A stretch of 64,000 nt of DNA from Sedimentitalea arenosa. GTDB lineage: Bacteria; Pseudomonadota; Alphaproteobacteria; Rhodobacterales; Rhodobacteraceae. The stretch spans positions 372,001 to 436,000 of the forward strand of contig NZ_JAELVR010000001.1 in NCBI RefSeq assembly GCF_016428585.1. Reading direction: 5' to 3'. Positions 11,813 to 19,800 of the stretch are shown one piece after another. The position numbers were made by a program, and so were the translations under genes. Position 1 is the stretch's first letter, and every line of letters starts with the position of its first letter. A model generated the notes under the pieces. It was not told the origin of the DNA. It ran no database searches and saw only the letters and a list, made by a program, of their open reading frames with translations.

Positions 11813-12928
11813 CTAAAGTTCGGACTGGAATTCCTCGATCAGATGCTGAACGACCGCGGGCCCGGCGGGCTTGTCCGCCGCCACGGCTTCGGCATGGACC
11901 TGCCGTTGGCGGGCGGCGCTGGTCCCGTCGCGCACGATGTTGCGCAGCGCGGCCAGTTCCTGTGTGGTGCCGAGCGCTTCGGCGTCTTCGGACAGCAGCC
12001 CGATCAACTCGTCCAGCAGGGTGGCGAAGGGCTTGATCGACCGGTCGCCGAAATCGATCAGCCCTTCGGTGGTGCCATAGCGCTGCGCGCGCCAGCGGTT
12101 CTCGGCGATCAGGAAGCGGTCATAGGTGCGCCAGCGCTGGTTGCGTTCGCGCAACCGGCAGAGCATCCGCACGATGGCCTGTGTCAGCGCGGCGAGCGCC
12201 AGCGTGTCTTCGAGCCGGGGGGACACATCCATGATCCGGGTTTCCAGCGTCGGGAAACTGGCCGACGGGCGCAGATCCCACCAGATCTTGCTGGTGTCCT
12301 CGATCACGCCCAGTTCGATCAGCGTTCCGGTCGCGCGTTCATAGTCGGCCCAACTGTCGAAATGCGGCGGCAGACCGGTGCGGGGCAGGTTGTCGAACAC
12401 CGTCAGCCGATAAGAGGCGAGCCCCGTGTCATCGCCCTGCCAGTAGGGTGAGGACGCCGAGAGCGCGAGCAGGTGCGGCAGGAAATAGCTGAGCTGCGGC
12501 ATCAGGTCGGCGCGCAGGGTCTGGTCCTCGATTCCCACATGGACATGCATCCCACAGATCAGCATCCGCCGCGCCACGCCACCAAGCGCCTGTTGCAGCG
12601 CCGTATAGCGCTCCTTGTGGGTATGCTGCTGGTCCTTCCAGTCCGCGAACGGATGGCAACTGACCGCGATCGGGGCGAGGTTGTGGTCGGCCGCGTGACG
12701 CACGACGCAGGCGCGCAGGCGCTTCAGGTCTTCGCGTGCCTCACCGATGCTCGCGCAGACCCGGGTGCCGACCTCGATCTGGCATTGCAGGAACTCCGGG
12801 CTGACCTGGCCTTCGAGGTCGGACTGGCAGGCGGTCATCAGTGCTTCGGGGGCTTCGGACAATTGGAGGCTGTCGCGGTCCACCAACAGGTATTCCTCTT
12901 CGATGCCGAGGGTGAAATCCTGTTGCAT
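11813..12928 (-). CDS. YbdK-type carboxylate-amine ligase (GCS2 family)
   Basis: The 371-residue product belongs to the glutamate-cysteine ligase type 2 family (COG2170). The N-terminal [11 protein letters not shown] holds the metal-binding Glu cluster, and GMHVHVG and [10 protein letters not shown] are further family signatures. E. coli YbdK has weak glutamate-cysteine ligase activity, and the true substrate of most members is unknown. The gene stands alone, separated from the valine operon by about 90 nt and divergent from the next gene. Confidence 0.85.
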   Translation of the reverse strand: MQQDFTLGIEEEYLLVDRDSLQLSEAPEALMTACQSDLEGQVSPEFLQCQIEVGTRVCASIGEAREDLKRLRACVVRHAADHNLAPIAVSCHPFADWKDQQHTHKERYTALQQALGGVARRMLICGMHVHVGIEDQTLRADLMPQLSYFLPHLLALSASSPYWQGDDTGLASYRLTVFDNLPRTGLPPHFDSWADYERATGTLIELGVIEDTSKIWWDLRPSASFPTLETRIMDVSPRLEDTLALAALTQAIVRMLCRLRERNQRWRTYDRFLIAENRWRAQRYGTTEGLIDFGDRSIKPFATLLDELIGLLSEDAEALGTTQELAALRNIVRDGTSAARQRQVHAEAVAADKPAGPAVVQHLIEEFQSEL

Positions 12929-13094
12929 GGCCAGTCTCCGCTTTGGGCTTTGGGCCAGTCAAATGGCTCGGGCCGGGCTTGCCAAGCAAAAAAGCGGTCG
13001 TCGTGACACGGCTGGGGGCTTGCAGCGGCGCGCCGAACCGGGCAATTCGGCTGGAAACGCCTGTTTCGGCGTGCGGATCAGGGCGGGATGGATC

Positions 13095-13943
13095 ATGGGG
13101 AACGGTCGGAAAATTCGTGATATCAATGTCTTGCTTAAGGATGTGAATGTCCGTCTCGTGGATGGCAGTGAACACGAGGCCGAACAGCAGCGGTTGCGCG
13201 ACTTCGAAGCCGGCGGCGGTCTCGACCGGCCGGCCTATGCCCTGTCTCCTGGGATGGAGGGCTTTGACATCGCGCCGCTCGTCGATCTGGCGGCGCGTCA
13301 TGCCGCCGATCTTGCCCGACTGATGGACCCTGCGGAGAATTCAACAGGCTATCGTCCGGGCAACGGGTACTATGACGGTCCCGACGCCGAAGCGCTCTAT
13401 CTGATGGTGCGCCAAGCCGCGCCGCGCCGGGTGATCGAGGTCGGCTGCGGCAACTCGACCCGCGTGACACGGCAGGCACTTCGCGACAGTGGGACGGAAT
13501 GCACGCTGACGGCAATCGATCCCTATCCGCGCGCCGATATCGCCGACGTGGTGGACCGCTTCGAACAGGCACGGCTCGAAACCGTCGACCCGGCGCTTTT
13601 CGCCGATCTCGCGGCCGGCGACATCCTCTTCATCGACTCCAGTCACCAGGTCAGGATGAGCAACGACGTGGCGCATCTGTTCTGCCGCATCATCCCGGCG
13701 CTCGCACCGGGCGTGGTGATCCACGTCCACGACGTCTTCTTGCCGTACGAATACCCCAACCGGTTCTTCAGCGACTGCCCGTCCTGGGCCGAGCAATACG
13801 TGCTGCACGCGCTGTTGCAGGGCGGGGGATACGACATTCTCTGGCCGGGCTACTACCTTCAGAAGGAACGGCCCGACGCGGTTGCTGCATTGCCTTTCCT
13901 GTCACACGGGCGGGCGCAGAGCTTCTGGATTCGCAAGCGCTGA
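13095..13943 (+). CDS. SAM-dependent methyltransferase (Methyltransf_24 type)
   Basis: The ATG at 13095 (MGNGRKIRDINV) is taken as start; upstream in-frame sequence overlaps the opposite-strand YbdK gene and looks non-coding. The 282-residue product has a Rossmann motif I VIEVGCGNSTRVTRQAL, an acidic strand-2 end (LTAIDPYP) and the LFIDSSHQVRMSNDV segment seen in class I methyltransferases of this family. The C-terminal half keeps HVHDVFLPYEYP and ends QSFWIRK. The acceptor is unknown. It sits between unrelated genes and may be cell-envelope or glycan related, but nothing in the sequence proves that. Confidence 0.75.
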   Translation: MGNGRKIRDINVLLKDVNVRLVDGSEHEAEQQRLRDFEAGGGLDRPAYALSPGMEGFDIAPLVDLAARHAADLARLMDPAENSTGYRPGNGYYDGPDAEALYLMVRQAAPRRVIEVGCGNSTRVTRQALRDSGTECTLTAIDPYPRADIADVVDRFEQARLETVDPALFADLAAGDILFIDSSHQVRMSNDVAHLFCRIIPALAPGVVIHVHDVFLPYEYPNRFFSDCPSWAEQYVLHALLQGGGYDILWPGYYLQKERPDAVAALPFLSHGRAQSFWIRKR

Positions 13944-13978
13944 CGGCCCGCTGCCGCAACCTTCCCATGCGGGAAGGT

Positions 13979-13992
13979 TTGACATGGATCAA
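13979..13992 (+). promoter_or_regulatory. FNR/FnrL-type operator upstream of the DsrE-like gene
   Basis: TTGACATGGATCAA fits the FNR consensus TTGAT-N4-ATCAA with a single change. Its centre lies about 41.5 nt before a hypothetical start site at 14027, and TATGAA at 14014-14019 would be the -10 element, giving class II activator geometry. The site is 55 nt before the start codon of the gene at 14048. This suggests control by oxygen through FnrL or a related Crp/Fnr protein. Confidence 0.6.
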
Positions 13993-14047
13993 GATAAAAT
14001 TCCATTTGCAGAATATGAAGGAGGCTCAACACACGTGGAGCCTTCTC

Positions 14048-14506
14048 ATGAAAACCAGACTGATCGCCCTTTTACTTGCCCTGTTGACCGCGTTGCCGAT
14101 GGTCGGAACCGGCGGCATGGCCATGGCCGACGACGACAAGCGGGGCCTATTCGTCAACCTGACGACAGACGACACGTGGGCTGCCGCCAAGGCGATCATG
14201 TTCGCCCATGAGAAATCCTTGAAGAACGGACATGACACGGCGATCTGGCTGAACGTGCGGGCGGTGTATCTGGCCGATGCCAAACGGCCGAGCCACGTGC
14301 ATGGCCTGATGGCCGAGCAGGGCACATCGATCCAGGACATGCTGCGCGCCTTCATGGCCGATGGCGGGACCGTCATCATGTGCGGAGCCTGCTCGAAGGC
14401 GGCCGGTCTGACCAAGGCCGACTATATCGATGGCGTCGTCATGGGCGAATGGCCGTTGGTGGAAAGCTGGTTGTTCCGCGACGGGATGCAAACCCTGTCG
14501 TGGTAA
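14048..14506 (+). CDS. Exported DsrE/DsrF-like protein
   Basis: The 152-residue product starts with a Sec signal peptide (residues 1-27, core LIALLLALLTALPMVG, end AMA). The mature part resembles DsrE-fold proteins: GLFVNLTTDD at the first strand, AKAIMFAHEKSLKNGH, and a Cys pair in VIMCGACSKAAGL, where DsrE-type proteins carry their reactive Cys. DsrE proteins bind or move sulfane sulfur, but exported members are poorly studied. GGAG seven bases before the ATG is the likely ribosome site and lies in the 3' arm of an imperfect hairpin (about 14018-14046). An FNR-type box lies upstream. Confidence 0.65.
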   Translation: MKTRLIALLLALLTALPMVGTGGMAMADDDKRGLFVNLTTDDTWAAAKAIMFAHEKSLKNGHDTAIWLNVRAVYLADAKRPSHVHGLMAEQGTSIQDMLRAFMADGGTVIMCGACSKAAGLTKADYIDGVVMGEWPLVESWLFRDGMQTLSW

Positions 14507-14507
14507 C

Positions 14508-14541
14508 GAAAAAGCCCCCGACGCGCGATGCGTCGGGGGCT
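14508..14541 (-). terminator. Rho-independent terminator for the L,D-transpeptidase gene
   Basis: A perfect 12-bp stem (AGCCCCCGACGC with GCGTCGGGGGCT, 14513-14524 and 14530-14541) closes a 5-nt loop. On the reverse strand it is followed by five T residues, so it ends transcription of the reverse-strand gene whose stop is at 14565. It may also slow forward transcription leaving the DsrE-like gene. Confidence 0.85.
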
Positions 14542-14564
14542 GAACGTTCGATTCGCCCGAGGGA

Positions 14565-15164
14565 TTACAGCAGACGGACCTGGGTGCCGATCTGCACCAG
14601 CGGGTAAAGTTGCTCGACATGCTGGTTGTAGAGTCCGATGCAGCCGGACGAACTCTGCCGACCGATCTTGCGCGTGTCATGGGTGCCGTGCACCAGATAG
14701 GCGGGCCAACTCAGATACATCGCGCGCGTGCCAAGCGGGTTTCCGGGGCCACCCGGCATGAACTCGGGCAAGCTCGGGTCGCGCTCGCGCATGTTGGCGG
14801 TGGGCGTCCAGCGCGGATTTTCGGCCTTGCGCACGACTTCGGTATAGCCACGGCGTGTCAGTTCCTCGGACATCGGCACCGAGGAGGGATACAGCCGGTA
14901 GGTCACGCCGTCCGGTCCCCAATAATGTACGGCGCGGCTGGTGATGTCGGCCAGAAGGCAGCCCTTGCCCAAAGTGTCGAAGTGATCCTGCCAGTTCTGA
15001 CGCTGGAAGGAGGACACGTTGCGGCGCACCGGCTCCTGATCTCGGATCGGCGCTTCTTCCTGCGGAAACGCATCCTGGGATTGCGCGCGCAGCAGGGACG
15101 GTGTGGCCAGAGTGGCGGCGGCGCCGAGCAACGCGCCGCGACGGGTGATGCGGATGCGGTTCAT
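14565..15164 (-). CDS. L,D-transpeptidase (YkuD domain), exported
   Basis: The 199-residue protein begins with a Tat-like signal (TRRGALLGAAATLATPSLLRA). The catalytic YkuD motif is clear: His159 in YLVHGTHDTRKIG and Cys175 in SSSGCIGLYN. Such enzymes form 3-3 peptidoglycan cross-links or attach proteins to peptidoglycan in the periplasm. It ends at a strong terminator and has its own upstream spacer, so it is probably transcribed alone. Confidence 0.92.
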   Translation of the reverse strand: MNRIRITRRGALLGAAATLATPSLLRAQSQDAFPQEEAPIRDQEPVRRNVSSFQRQNWQDHFDTLGKGCLLADITSRAVHYWGPDGVTYRLYPSSVPMSEELTRRGYTEVVRKAENPRWTPTANMRERDPSLPEFMPGGPGNPLGTRAMYLSWPAYLVHGTHDTRKIGRQSSSGCIGLYNQHVEQLYPLVQIGTQVRLL

Positions 15165-15312
15165 GTTCTTGCCTCGTCATATTCGCTTCTGACCATCAGA
15201 TATTGTCCGCTGGCGCGGCAGGCCAGAGGAAAACCCGCGCGATCAGCCATTTCACGCCGAAGTGACGCCGGGTGAGGGCCGTTTGGGCGTTCTCTCGCGC
15301 GGCGATCCTACT

Positions 15313-15741
15313 TCAGTCCACAGTATGCGCTGCGGTAAGCAAGGCGTCGAAGCTGGTTTCGGGAATGTCGAGCCTGGCGAGCGCCTCGGCTTCCGTGCTG
15401 ACGATCTCGACCACAAGATCATCGTTGATTTCGGCCAGTTGCTGATACATCCGCGCCATGCCGAACCCGGTGTCCTCGGGGGCATGGATGACGCAGAGAA
15501 CGGGGTTATCGAGAGACTCGTAGTAGCTTTTCTCACGCAGCCGGATCGTCCGCATTTCCTGATAGCTGAGATCGAGATTGGTCAGGTTGGAAAAATCGAT
15601 CAGCTCCCGACAGCCGTGATCCCACGTTCTGTCATTCTCGAGCTTGGAGAAATAGCGGAAAATATCCCTTTGGGTAATGTGCCCTTCCAGTCGAAGGAAC
15701 AACAGTTGGCGATCCGGAAAGTAAGTGTAGGGAATTCCCAT
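15313..15741 (-). CDS. Conserved-looking protein of unknown function
   Basis: The 142-residue product has no signal peptide and no membrane segment. Its pattern (YFPDRQLLFLRLEGHITQRD at the start, CRELIDFSNLTNLDLSYQEM in the middle, LCVIHAPEDTGFGMARMY after it) alternates strands and helices as in SpoIIAA/STAS-like proteins. It could therefore be a small alpha/beta signalling-type domain, but I cannot assign it with confidence. No strong ribosome site precedes the ATG; AGAGG lies about 18 nt upstream. Neighbours are unrelated. Confidence 0.6.
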   Translation of the reverse strand: MGIPYTYFPDRQLLFLRLEGHITQRDIFRYFSKLENDRTWDHGCRELIDFSNLTNLDLSYQEMRTIRLREKSYYESLDNPVLCVIHAPEDTGFGMARMYQQLAEINDDLVVEIVSTEAEALARLDIPETSFDALLTAAHTVD

Positions 15742-15908
15742 GATGAAAAATCGGTCGCACCTCTTAAAGGGATTTCGCTTTTAGGATAGGCGAACTTTTG
15801 CCGAATGACAATCTGGGGTTGTTTTCCGAATGGGTTTTCACTCGTGTGTGTCCCCATTGCCTCGGTGGCAACGGGGACACAATTCGTCGGATCAATCCGG
15901 CAGGTCCT

Positions 15909-17408
15909 TCAGTCCATCGGCTTGAAGTGGAACTCGCCGCCTTCCTTCAGGCCGGAGGGCCAGCGCGAGGTCACGGTCTTGGTGCGTGTGTAGAACTTGA
16001 ACGCGTCCGGTCCGTGCTGGTTAAGGTCACCAAAAACCGATTTCTTCCAACCACCAAAGGTATGATAGGCCAACGGCACCGGGATCGGTACGTTGATGCC
16101 GACCATGCCCACGTTGACTCGACTGGCGAAATCGCGCGCGGCATCGCCGTCGCGGGTGAAGATCGCGGTGCCGTTGCCATATTCGTGGTCCATCGCCAGT
16201 TTCAGCGCCTCTTCATAAGACTGAGCGCGCACCGTGGTCAGGACCGGGCCGAAGATCTCGGTCTTGTAGATGTCCATGTCCGGTGTCGCGTGGTCGAAAA
16301 GGTGCGGGCCGACGAAAAAGCCTTCCTCATAGCCTTGCAGCTTGAAGCCGCGCCCGTCGACCAGGAGCTTGGCGCCCTGGTCGAGCCCGCTCTGCACCAG
16401 CCGTTCGATATTCGCCTTGGCCGCTGCGGTCACCACGGGGCCGTAGTCCACCTCGTCGCCGCCTGTATAGGGGCCGACCTTCAGCGCCTCGACACGCGGC
16501 ACCAGCTTTTCCATCAGCCGGTCTGCGGTCTCGTCGCCCACCGGAACCGCGACCGAAATCGCCATGCACCGTTCGCCGGCGGCGCCGTAGCCGGCACCGA
16601 CCAGCGCATCGGCGGCCTGATCCATATCGGCGTCGGGCATGATGATCATGTGGTTCTTCGCGCCGCCGAAACACTGGACGCGCTTGCCCTGCGAACACCC
16701 GGTGCCATAGATGTATTCGGCGATCGGGGTCGAGCCGACGAACCCGATCGACTGGATCACCGGATGATACAGGATCGCGTCGACCGCCTCCTTGTCGCCA
16801 TTCACGACCTGCAGGATGCCCTTGGGAAGGCCGGCTTCCTCCATCAGTTCGGCCAGCATCAGCGGCACCGAGGGGTCACGTTCGCTGGGTTTCAGGATGA
16901 AGGCGTTGCCGCAGGCGATGGCGGGGGCGAACATCCACATCGGGATCATGGCGGGGAAGTTGAAAGGTGTGATTCCCGCTGTGACGCCAAGGGGTTGGCG
17001 CATGGAGTACATGTCGATGCCCGGTCCCGCGGCGTCGGTGAACTCGCCCTTCAGCATCTGGGGCGCGCCGATGCAGTATTCCACAACTTCCAGCCCGCGC
17101 TGCACGTCGCCTGCCGCGTCAGGCAGGGTCTTGCCGTGTTCCCGGCTCAGCGCTTCGGCCAGCTTGTCCATGTCGCGGTTGAGCAGGTCGACGAATTTCA
17201 TCAACACGCGGGCACGGCGCTGCGGGTTGGTGGCGGCCCAGGCCGGTTGCGCTTTTGCGGCAACCTCGACTGCGTGGGCCAGTTCCTCGCCATTCGCGAG
17301 CGGAACGCGGGCTTGAACCTCGCCGGTGGCTGGGTTCATCACGTCGGCGAAACGGCCGGACTGGCCTTTGACGTGACTGCCATTGATGTAGTGGGTCAAC
17401 TCTTGCAT
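15909..17408 (-). CDS. mmsA: Methylmalonate-semialdehyde dehydrogenase (CoA-acylating)
   Basis: MmsA converts methylmalonate semialdehyde to propionyl-CoA with NAD+ and CoA, the last specific step of valine breakdown. The 499-residue protein is a full-length aldehyde dehydrogenase with the nucleophile Cys281 in GAAGERCMAISVAVPVG, and with GITPFNFPAMIPMWMF and GSTPIAEYIYGTG characteristic of the MmsA branch. AGGAGG precedes the ATG. It is 4 kb away from the mmsB operon rather than in it, and is divergent from a LysR gene that is the likely regulator. Confidence 0.95.
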   Translation of the reverse strand: MQELTHYINGSHVKGQSGRFADVMNPATGEVQARVPLANGEELAHAVEVAAKAQPAWAATNPQRRARVLMKFVDLLNRDMDKLAEALSREHGKTLPDAAGDVQRGLEVVEYCIGAPQMLKGEFTDAAGPGIDMYSMRQPLGVTAGITPFNFPAMIPMWMFAPAIACGNAFILKPSERDPSVPLMLAELMEEAGLPKGILQVVNGDKEAVDAILYHPVIQSIGFVGSTPIAEYIYGTGCSQGKRVQCFGGAKNHMIIMPDADMDQAADALVGAGYGAAGERCMAISVAVPVGDETADRLMEKLVPRVEALKVGPYTGGDEVDYGPVVTAAAKANIERLVQSGLDQGAKLLVDGRGFKLQGYEEGFFVGPHLFDHATPDMDIYKTEIFGPVLTTVRAQSYEEALKLAMDHEYGNGTAIFTRDGDAARDFASRVNVGMVGINVPIPVPLAYHTFGGWKKSVFGDLNQHGPDAFKFYTRTKTVTSRWPSGLKEGGEFHFKPMD

Positions 17409-17512
17409 GGAATCCTCCTGTCTTTGAACTTGCGCGCAGGATAGGCTTGCAAAAATAGCCTGAAAAGAGGCAAGGTTTCAAAAACGTTTTGCAGTTTTGC
17501 AAAGGTCTGACC
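17409..17512. promoter_or_regulatory. mmsA/lysR divergent control region with repeated TTTTGCA
   Basis: The 104-nt spacer holds TTTTGCA at 17487-17493 and 17495-17501 and its inverse TGCAAAA at 17448-17454. It also contains the perfect palindrome AAAACGTTTT at 17481-17490. Repeats of this kind between a LysR gene and its divergent neighbour are the usual binding sites of the regulator. Which element is bound is inference. Confidence 0.5.
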
Positions 17513-18409
17513 ATGGAACCGCATTGGGACGATTTGAGAGTGTTCCTCGCCGTGGCCCGCAACGAAAGCCTGTCGGCCGCGGGGCGGGTGCTCAAGATCG
17601 ACCCGGCCACAGTTGGCCGGCGCATCGCGCGGCTCGAGGCGGCGCTGGAAACGCCACTCTTCGTCAAGTCGCCGCAGGGCTACGCGCTGTCGGCGGCGGG
17701 CGAACGGTTGATGGCGCATGGCGACGCGGCCGAACAGGCCATGCGCGCAGCGACCGAAGCGCTTGCCGGGCCCAGCGAAGGATTGGCCGGACAAATCAGG
17801 ATCGGTGCGCCAGACGGCTGCGCCAACTACCTGCTGCCGCAGGTCTGCGCCGCAATCGCGCAGGACAACCCCGATCTCGACATCCAGATCGTCGCGTTGC
17901 CCCGGGTCGTGAACCTGTCCCGTCGCGAGGCGGACATGGCCATCGCGGTCAGCCCGCCCTCGGCCGGGCAATTGCTGGTGCAGAAGATCACCGACTACCG
18001 GCTGCACCTGGTCGCGAGCCGCCGCTACCTGCGCGACATCCCGCCCTTGCGCAACCTGACCGACCTGACGGGCAGACGGGTGATCGGCTATATCCCCGAC
18101 ATGATCTTCGATGCCGAGCTCGACTATCTCGACAATCTCGGGATCACGCGGGTGCCGCTGGCGTCGAACTCGGTCCCGGTGCAGCTGAAACTTCTGGCCC
18201 AACATGCCGGGATCGGCGTAGCGCATGATTTCGCGCTCCCCAGTCACCGCAACCTCCGCAAGGTCCTGACCGAGCAGGTCAGCCTGACGCGCAGCTTTTA
18301 TCTGGTGCGGCACCAGGGTGATCAGCGCAGTGATCGATTGAACCGCTTTTCGGCCGCGTTGTCGCACGGAATCCGCGACGAGGTGGCCCGGCTGGAAGCG
18401 CTGACTTGA
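17513..18409 (+). CDS. LysR-family regulator, probably of mmsA
   Basis: I chose the ATG at 17513 (MEPHWDDLRVFLAVARN) because AAAGG precedes it; a start 24 nt earlier is possible. The 298-residue product has an N-terminal winged helix (SLSAAGRVLKIDPATVGRRI) and a LysR substrate-binding domain. The recognition-helix region is of the type that keeps IDPATVGRRIARLE rather than the common SQPALS. It is divergent from mmsA across a repeat-rich spacer, so control of mmsA is the natural guess. The effector could be a valine-pathway intermediate. Confidence 0.85.
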   Translation: MEPHWDDLRVFLAVARNESLSAAGRVLKIDPATVGRRIARLEAALETPLFVKSPQGYALSAAGERLMAHGDAAEQAMRAATEALAGPSEGLAGQIRIGAPDGCANYLLPQVCAAIAQDNPDLDIQIVALPRVVNLSRREADMAIAVSPPSAGQLLVQKITDYRLHLVASRRYLRDIPPLRNLTDLTGRRVIGYIPDMIFDAELDYLDNLGITRVPLASNSVPVQLKLLAQHAGIGVAHDFALPSHRNLRKVLTEQVSLTRSFYLVRHQGDQRSDRLNRFSAALSHGIRDEVARLEALT

Positions 18410-18469
18410 CTTGATGGCATATTGCGGCAACGCTATTGATATTGAAAGATTATTGCGGAGGCTCCCAGA

Positions 18470-18907
18470 ATGCGCGTTCACCAGATTCTCAAGTCCAAGG
18501 CAACCTCGGGCGTTCTGACGGTCGCGTCGACGGCCAAGGTGTCCGATGCGGCCAAGGTGCTGGCCGACAACAGGATTGGCTCGGTCGTGGTGTCCGACGA
18601 TGATGGGCAGACGGCGATCGGCATCCTCTCGGAGCGTGACATCGTGCGCGAACTGGCCCGCGTCGGCCGCGCCTGCCTGGATGAGTCGGTCGGCGCCTAC
18701 ATGACCTCCAAGCTCGTGACCTGCACCAGCCAGGACGATGCGCAGGACATCCTTGGCAAGATGACCGAGGGCCGGTTCCGCCACATGCCCGTGGTCGAGG
18801 ACGGGAAGATGATCGGCCTGATCACTCTCGGTGACGTGGTCAAGGCACAGCTCGCTGTGCTGGCGATGGAGAAGGAAGCGCTGCAGGGCATGATCATGGG
18901 GCACTGA
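18470..18907 (+). CDS. Stand-alone CBS-pair protein
   Basis: The 145-residue protein is made of two CBS motifs (about residues 8-62 and 77-135), with typical ends GILSERDIVRELA and GLITLGDVVKAQL. CBS pairs bind adenine nucleotides or S-adenosyl compounds and act as energy sensors, usually by regulating a partner protein. No effector domain is attached, so it probably acts in trans. It precedes coaD by 88 nt on the same strand. Confidence 0.88.
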   Translation: MRVHQILKSKATSGVLTVASTAKVSDAAKVLADNRIGSVVVSDDDGQTAIGILSERDIVRELARVGRACLDESVGAYMTSKLVTCTSQDDAQDILGKMTEGRFRHMPVVEDGKMIGLITLGDVVKAQLAVLAMEKEALQGMIMGH

Positions 18908-18995
18908 TCGGCTCCTTTCGGGAACGGACGGTGCTTGCAAATGCGGGATGGTCGTGTTTGCTTGCGCCGCAACTGAATACTGGCAGGAGTCCGCC

Positions 18996-19505
18996 ATGCG
19001 CGTCGCCTTGTATCCCGGCACGTTTGATCCGATCACCCTGGGTCATGCCGATATCATCCGCCGCGCCTCGGCTCTCGTCGACAAGCTGGTCATCGGGGTC
19101 GCGATCAACCGCGACAAGGGCCCGCTCTTTTCGCTGGAGGAGCGCGTGTCGATGATCGAGGCGGATTGCGCGGCGCTGTCGCGCGAGACAGGCACCGAGA
19201 TCATCGTGCATCCGTTCGAGAACCTGCTGATCGACTGCGCCAACGATGTCGGCGCCCAGATCATCGTGCGCGGCCTGCGCGCGGTGGCGGATTTCGAATA
19301 CGAGTACCAGATGGTCGGCATGAACCGCGCGCTCGACGACAGCGTCGAGACCGTGTTCCTGATGGCGGATGCGAAACACCAGGCAATCGCAAGCAAGCTG
19401 GTGAAGGAGATCGCACGCCTCGATGGCGACATCTCGAAATTCGTCACGCCCCAGGTGCGCAACGCGCTGCTGCAGCGGCTCGGAAAATCGGTACATAGCC
19501 CGTAA
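18996..19505 (+). CDS. coaD: Phosphopantetheine adenylyltransferase
   Basis: CoaD transfers AMP from ATP to 4'-phosphopantetheine, the penultimate step of coenzyme A synthesis. The 169-residue protein starts MRVALYPGTFDPITLGHADII, with the nucleotidyl-transferase TxGH motif, followed by IIVRGLRAVADFEYEYQM and a C-terminal ISKFVTPQVRNAL segment. The ATG at 18996 is preceded by AGGAG at good spacing; 16 extra upstream residues in the same frame are not family-like. Confidence 0.96.
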   Translation: MRVALYPGTFDPITLGHADIIRRASALVDKLVIGVAINRDKGPLFSLEERVSMIEADCAALSRETGTEIIVHPFENLLIDCANDVGAQIIVRGLRAVADFEYEYQMVGMNRALDDSVETVFLMADAKHQAIASKLVKEIARLDGDISKFVTPQVRNALLQRLGKSVHSP

Positions 19506-19514
19506 TCCAGCGGA

Positions 19515-19545
19515 GCGCGCCTGCCGCGCGCAAGACATTTTTGGT
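19515..19545 (+). terminator. Possible terminator after coaD
   Basis: A 6-bp GC stem (GCGCGC at 19515-19520 and 19526-19531, loop CTGCC) is followed within six bases by five T residues. The stem is short and the T-run is offset, so the call is tentative. Confidence 0.4.
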
Positions 19546-19583
19546 TTGGCGCCTGTGACCCCGATCGCGCCCTCGTGGCGGGG

Positions 19584-19727
19584 TTATCGCCAGAATGCGA
19601 CCCAGTCGATCAAGTCGAACAGCTTTTTCCCCAGAAAAACCAGGTGTTCCGTTCCGTGAAGGAGCAGATCCATGCCCAGAGCCGCGAGGATCAGGAGGCC
19701 CAGGACAAGTGCGATCGAATTCGTCAT
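19584..19727 (-). CDS. Small single-span membrane protein
   Basis: The reading frame from the ATG at 19727 encodes 47 residues: MTNSIALVLGLLILAALGMD, then LLLHGTEHLVFLGKKLFDLIDWVAFWR. The first half is a clear transmembrane helix; the second is amphipathic with basic residues and a Trp-rich end. AGGG sits just upstream of the ATG. It lies directly after the gap terminator, so it must have its own promoter or arise by read-through. The sequence looks like a real micro-protein, but I know no function for it. Confidence 0.6.
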   Translation of the reverse strand: MTNSIALVLGLLILAALGMDLLLHGTEHLVFLGKKLFDLIDWVAFWR

Positions 19728-19744
19728 GCCACCCTGCAGGCGTG

Positions 19745-19776
19745 AAAAAGCCCGGTCAGATATGCCTGACCGGACC
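19745..19776 (-). terminator. Rho-independent terminator of gap
   Basis: The 8-bp stem CCGGTCAG (19752-19759) and CTGACCGG (19766-19773) with a 6-nt loop is followed on the reverse strand by GC and five T residues. It starts about 25 nt past the gap stop codon and separates gap from the small membrane protein gene. Confidence 0.85.
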
Positions 19777-19800
19777 ATTGCCCGCAAGGGGAGCCTGCGA

